Below are positions 39,215-41,371 of a stretch of DNA of 41,371 nt, piece by piece; the stretch's first letter is position 1; each line of letters starts with the position of its first letter. The stretch comes from a virus. The notes under the pieces are model-generated. The model was given only the letters and a program-made list of their open reading frames with translations, did no database searches and had not been told where the DNA came from. The translations under genes were made by a program, and so were the position numbers. The stretch spans positions 1 to 41,371 of the IMG/VR virus record IMGVR_UViG_3300015360_000085; one strand, 5' to 3'.

Positions 39215-39247
39215 AAAGGGGCCAGGACCCTGTTGAGTCCTGGCCCC
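39215..39247 (-). terminator. First tandem terminator copy after the zinc-ribbon protein gene
   Basis: On the leftward strand it is identical through the whole stem-loop to the left-arm terminator at 8985-9018, and it is followed by TTTGTCG. It closes the transcript of the gene at 39272-40069. Confidence 0.85.
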
Positions 39248-39271
39248 TAGTGCCTGCCTTGCCTGCCTGCG

Positions 39272-40069
39272 TTACTTGACTGCGTTCCGACGACGGGTGC
39301 GAGCAGCACGCAGTCCGAGGGTGTCAGCATCGGCAGGGAAGCACTTGCCGCACACGTCCAGCCCACTGGCATGATGCGCCAGAGGGGCAACGGTGCCGCA
39401 AGCCTCGCAAGCGTCCACGTCCACGACCGGAGCCGATGCCACTGCCGCTGCCGCTGCCGGAGCCTTGACCTTGCGTTGTGCCTTGCCTGCCACGACGGGT
39501 GCAGCGGCAGGGGCAGTGGGTGCCCCCAGTGCTGCCACTGTCGCTGCCACTGCCTGATCAGGCGTCAGACCAGCAGCAACCATCCGGCCCACCATGGTGG
39601 AGAATGCGTCGGGTGCCTCGACGGGTGCCGCTGCCACTGCCTCGACGGGTGCCGCTGCCACTGCCTCTGCCTTGCGTGCCTTACTGGCGTTGATCCGCTC
39701 CACTGTCTGGACACCCTCCGGTGAGTGCCAGTACATGGCGTTCGCCGTTGCACGGGCGGACCGATCTTCCGCTACCTGCTCCGCCGTCTTGACATCCTTT
39801 GTCATCTCCCACAAGTGCAGTGCATCGGTGGAGCCTGCCAGTGCGTCGAGTACCCCAGTGGTCACAACGCCTGCCTTGCTGGTTGCCTTGAAACGATCAC
39901 CGGGGAGTGCCTTGCTCCCGATAGCGGTGCCGATACGGTAGGTGCGTGCCTTCCCCTTGCCACTGACGGACCAGTGTCCTGCATGGATCTTGCCTGCCTT
40001 GCTGACTGCCTGCGTTGCTGCCGCTGCCGCTGCCGCTGCCGCTGCCGCTGTCTGTGCCTTTGTGGCCAT
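39272..40069 (-). CDS. Ala/Lys-rich protein with C-terminal zinc ribbon
   Basis: A 265-aa protein. Residues 8-18 are a run of Ala (MATKAQT then 11 Ala). A basic patch AGHWSVSGKGKARTYR follows, then a helical middle, a tandem EAVAAAPV repeat, a Lys/Pro/Ala linker (GKAQRKVKAPAAA) and a zinc ribbon: CEACGT and CGKCF (about residues 228-248). It ends Arg-rich (RRRNAVK). The ATG at 40069 has AGAGGGAA before it; upstream in-frame MTALEHS is encoded by the 62-bp repeat, not by the gene. It could be a nucleoid-type DNA-binding protein or an early host-takeover protein; unrecognised. Confidence 0.7.
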   Translation of the reverse strand: MATKAQTAAAAAAAAAAATQAVSKAGKIHAGHWSVSGKGKARTYRIGTAIGSKALPGDRFKATSKAGVVTTGVLDALAGSTDALHLWEMTKDVKTAEQVAEDRSARATANAMYWHSPEGVQTVERINASKARKAEAVAAAPVEAVAAAPVEAPDAFSTMVGRMVAAGLTPDQAVAATVAALGAPTAPAAAPVVAGKAQRKVKAPAAAAAVASAPVVDVDACEACGTVAPLAHHASGLDVCGKCFPADADTLGLRAARTRRRNAVK

Positions 40070-40112
40070 GATGTTGATTCCCTCTGTGAGTGCCCCTAGC
40101 GAGATGCTGGGG

Positions 40113-40174
40113 GAGTGCTCTAGTGCGGTCATGAACCGTCGCCACCTGCGTGGTCTAGAGCAACGTGCCTTACT
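40113..40174 (-). repeat. 62-bp exact repeat, copy 1: three-way-junction leader
   Basis: On the leftward strand it folds as GCTCTAG (outer stem), CCAC-GCAG-GTGG (hairpin 1), CGGT-TCATG-ACCG (hairpin 2), CTAGAGC (closing). It starts with the TAA stop of the 40170-40400 gene and lies 44 nt before the gene at 39272-40069. Identical to 40633-40694. Confidence 0.7.
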
Positions 40175-40400
40175 CTGAAGCTTCCCCCAGGTACTCCACT
40201 GCCTGCGTGATGGTGTCGAGTGCCTCGTTCATAGCCTCGTATGAGGCTTCCGCCATTTCGCCACGATCGGAGCCTTGCAACCCCTCTGGCATGCTGTCGT
40301 AGTAGTCCTGCTCATCATCCCGCAGTGACTCAAGGTCCGTAGCGACTGCCTCAAGGGTGGCCACGATCGTGGCGAGTGCCTTGCGTCGTTGTGCGTTCAC
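40170..40400 (-). CDS. 76-aa conserved coiled-coil protein
   Basis: A small acidic coiled-coil protein, MNAQRRKALATIVATLEAVA, then DDEQDYYDSMPEGLQGSDRGE. The motif 'YYD-MPE-LQGSxRGE' occurs in small unassigned phage and bacterial proteins, so it is probably conserved. GTG start overlapping the upstream stop (GTGA). The stop lies inside the 62-bp repeat. Function unknown. Confidence 0.7.
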   Translation of the reverse strand: MNAQRRKALATIVATLEAVATDLESLRDDEQDYYDSMPEGLQGSDRGEMAEASYEAMNEALDTITQAVEYLGEASE

Positions 40401-40591
40401 CGGTCCCCTTCCGTTCCCATGGCCACGATCATTCCGAGACCTTCGAACATCATGGTCTCGTCCGAGGGTGCTGCCGCTGCCGCCTGCATCATGCGGCTCA
40501 TTTCGTCCCCCATGATTCCGAGCTTGATCAGGTTGCGCTCGTAATGCCCCTGCATCGTGTCGATACGGTTCGCTCGCCGCTCGTTCGTCAT
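40397..40591 (-). CDS. 64-aa Met-rich hypothetical protein
   Basis: A small helical protein starting MTNERRANRIDTMQ, Met-rich later (MGDEMSRMMQAAAAAPSDE). Its leader and first four codons are duplicated ahead of the gene at 40690-40923. GGGGCAGAC upstream of the ATG gives a ribosome site. No family recognised. Confidence 0.6.
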   Translation of the reverse strand: MTNERRANRIDTMQGHYERNLIKLGIMGDEMSRMMQAAAAAPSDETMMFEGLGMIVAMGTEGDR

Positions 40592-40605
40592 TGTCTGCCC
40601 CTTGC
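40580..40605 (-). repeat. 26-bp start-leader repeat, copy 1
   Basis: A 26-bp sequence containing the ribosome site and the first four codons (MTNE) of gene 40397-40591; identical to 40912-40937. Confidence 0.75.
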
Positions 40606-40632
40606 CTCTAGTGACCCACCCACCATGGGTGA

Positions 40633-40694
40633 GAGTGCTCTAGTGCGGTCATGAACCGTCGCCACCTGCGTGGTCTAGAGCAACGTGCCTTACT
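40633..40694 (-). repeat. 62-bp exact repeat, copy 2: three-way-junction leader
   Basis: Identical over 62 bp to 40113-40174, 520 bp away. It starts with the TAA stop of the gene at 40690-40923 and precedes the gene at 40397-40591. Confidence 0.7.
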
Positions 40695-40923
40695 GTGCTC
40701 GACGAATGGCGTACCTTGCTGCAAACATCGGTGCCCTACCCTGATACCACATGTCCCAATAGGGGGAGTCAGGGAAGTCATCCGAGATGAGACCACATTC
40801 CGACATGATGAGTGCATCCACTTCCCCCATCCACCTACCGAATGCCCTAGAGGCTGCATCCGGGTCACGGTGCAAGATCAACTCCCCGTTCTTCCATTGT
40901 GCCGATGCCATCTCGTTCGTCAT
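40690..40923 (-). CDS. 77-aa hypothetical protein, first gene of leftward block
   Basis: A small protein starting MTNEMASAQWKNGELILHRD, with WMGEVDALIMSECGLISDDF and an aromatic/basic end (YAIRRAQ). ATG 40923 lies in a leader that is repeated at 40580-40605. An upstream in-frame extension is low-complexity shadow sequence. It is the first leftward gene in the window, so it may be expressed early. Unrecognised. Confidence 0.6.
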   Translation of the reverse strand: MTNEMASAQWKNGELILHRDPDAASRAFGRWMGEVDALIMSECGLISDDFPDSPYWDMWYQGRAPMFAARYAIRRAQ

Positions 40924-40937
40924 TGTCTGCCCCTTGC
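40912..40937 (-). repeat. 26-bp start-leader repeat, copy 2
   Basis: Identical to 40580-40605. Ribosome site plus first codons, MTNE. Confidence 0.75.
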
Positions 40938-41371
40938 GGTAGGTGGTTCGTGGTGTTCGGTCATGGTATCGGGCGATTCCCCGGTGACTTGAGCCGATGC
41001 CCCATACCTTGACGAACACTTGACACTCCAGCCCCTCTAGTGGGCCATGCGGACTACCCCTACCTAGTGCATGTCCGTCATCCCCCTGCCAGCACCCTGC
41101 CTGCCTGCCCCTCCGTGCAGCACCCCCTAAGGCATGCCCCAGCACCCCCCCTGCCAGCACCCTGCCAGCACCCTGCCTGCCTGCCACCCTGCCTGCCTCG
41201 CCACCTAAGGGGGATGGAGCCTGCCCCATGCATGGGGATGTTCAGGGGGAGGGGGATGGTGGGTGCCCCCCTAAGGCAGGCAGGGGTAGGGTGCTGCCGC
41301 CCCCTCTAGGGGGACCACCGACCGCACGGCCGATCCCCGCTTGGCCGAACGTTTGTCCGGGTCGCAGGGAG
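40938..41371. other. Non-coding right end with CTGCC-type repeats
   Basis: No supported gene. It contains repeated CAGCACCCTGCC and CTGCCTGCC units (41088-41195), G/C homopolymer tracts, a small palindrome CCCCCTCTAGGGGG near 41300-41314, and TTGAC boxes near 41011 and 41022. It is the likely divergent or terminal region between the left and right arms if the genome is circular in form. Confidence 0.5.

Larger units (their letters stand above)
38702..39271. other. Non-coding region with repeats and terminators
   Basis: No credible gene. It contains CCCTAG[C/T]G motifs (38792, 39013, 39054, 39169, 39245), a hairpin CAGGCATGC/GCATGCCTG (38871-38901), a 12-bp tandem repeat TCGYTAGGTGCC (39081-39104), CTGCC-rich low-complexity stretches and two near-identical terminators. 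Open frames crossing it are low-complexity artefacts. Confidence 0.6.

Noticed and set aside
38755-39250. Open frames in the right-arm gap
   Set aside because: They consist of Cys/Ala/Pro/Leu-rich low-complexity sequence caused by CTGCC repeats and cross terminators.
40113-40174. tRNA gene suggested by the 7-bp outer stem and a GGTTCATGACC arm
   Set aside because: The element is only 45 nt between stem ends and has no anticodon arm or CCA-like end; a tRNA-like fold is not supported.
1-41371. Direct terminal repeats at the window ends
   Set aside because: The first and last about 60 bases share no clear identical stretch, so terminal redundancy cannot be claimed from this sequence.

Overview
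The window looks like the complete or nearly complete genome of a tailed bacteriophage with podovirus-type (short-tailed) architecture. It has one rightward virion block and one leftward block for DNA metabolism, lysis and accessory functions. No integrase, excisionase, tRNA, rRNA, CRISPR array or insertion sequence was seen, so a virulent lifestyle is the simplest reading. An actinobacterial host is inferred from the moderately high GC with GC-rich third codon positions, many GTG starts, a protein with two copies of the 'HG...CxCxxC' motif that recurs in actinophage proteins, and an actinobacteria-style LPATG sorting signal hidden in one reading frame. The host genus cannot be named from the sequence.

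Left arm (+ strand, about 55-21466): three small packaging-proximal genes, terminase large subunit, a zinc-ribbon protein, portal, small head genes, scaffold, major capsid protein, a probable decoration protein, two head-associated proteins, a 661-aa tail-nozzle candidate, a C1q-like receptor-binding protein that carries a large glycine-rich insertion, and a head-tail adaptor. A structured intergenic element follows, then three probable ejection (internal virion) proteins of 333, 430 and 1375 aa, and two small membrane proteins that may include the holin. No tape-measure gene or major tail-tube gene is seen, which supports a podovirus. A bidirectional terminator at 21519-21552 separates the two convergent blocks.

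Right arm (- strand, read from 40923 down to 21558): small genes led by a duplicated 62-bp structured leader, a Lys/Ala-rich zinc-ribbon protein, a cluster of small unknown proteins, a DUF932 protein, a 534-bp non-coding region with nested palindromes (candidate origin or control region), a ribbon-helix-helix-like protein, a DinG/XPD-type Fe-S helicase, a possible single-strand DNA-binding protein, and a long run of translationally coupled small genes. The last part holds an XRE-type regulator, a Cas4-like nuclease, a Sak4-like RecA-fold ATPase, an N-acetylmuramoyl-L-alanine amidase, an ERCC4-type nuclease and a uracil-DNA-glycosylase-fold protein. No DNA polymerase or primase is recognisable, so replication probably uses the host replisome plus this recombination and helicase set.

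The most unusual features are: (i) a 62-bp repeat, 100% identical in two leaders, that can fold as a three-way junction; (ii) a nested palindrome of about 105 bp next to an iteron-like inverted repeat, beside a ribbon-helix-helix gene; (iii) an LPATG sorting signal in the frame offset from a globular coding region; (iv) an ALK-type glycine-rich domain inserted in a C1q-like fold; (v) a three-way junction plus mutually exclusive hairpins ahead of the ejection-protein genes; and (vi) three look-alike promoters in the right arm. Function calls rest on sequence reading alone; no database search was run.
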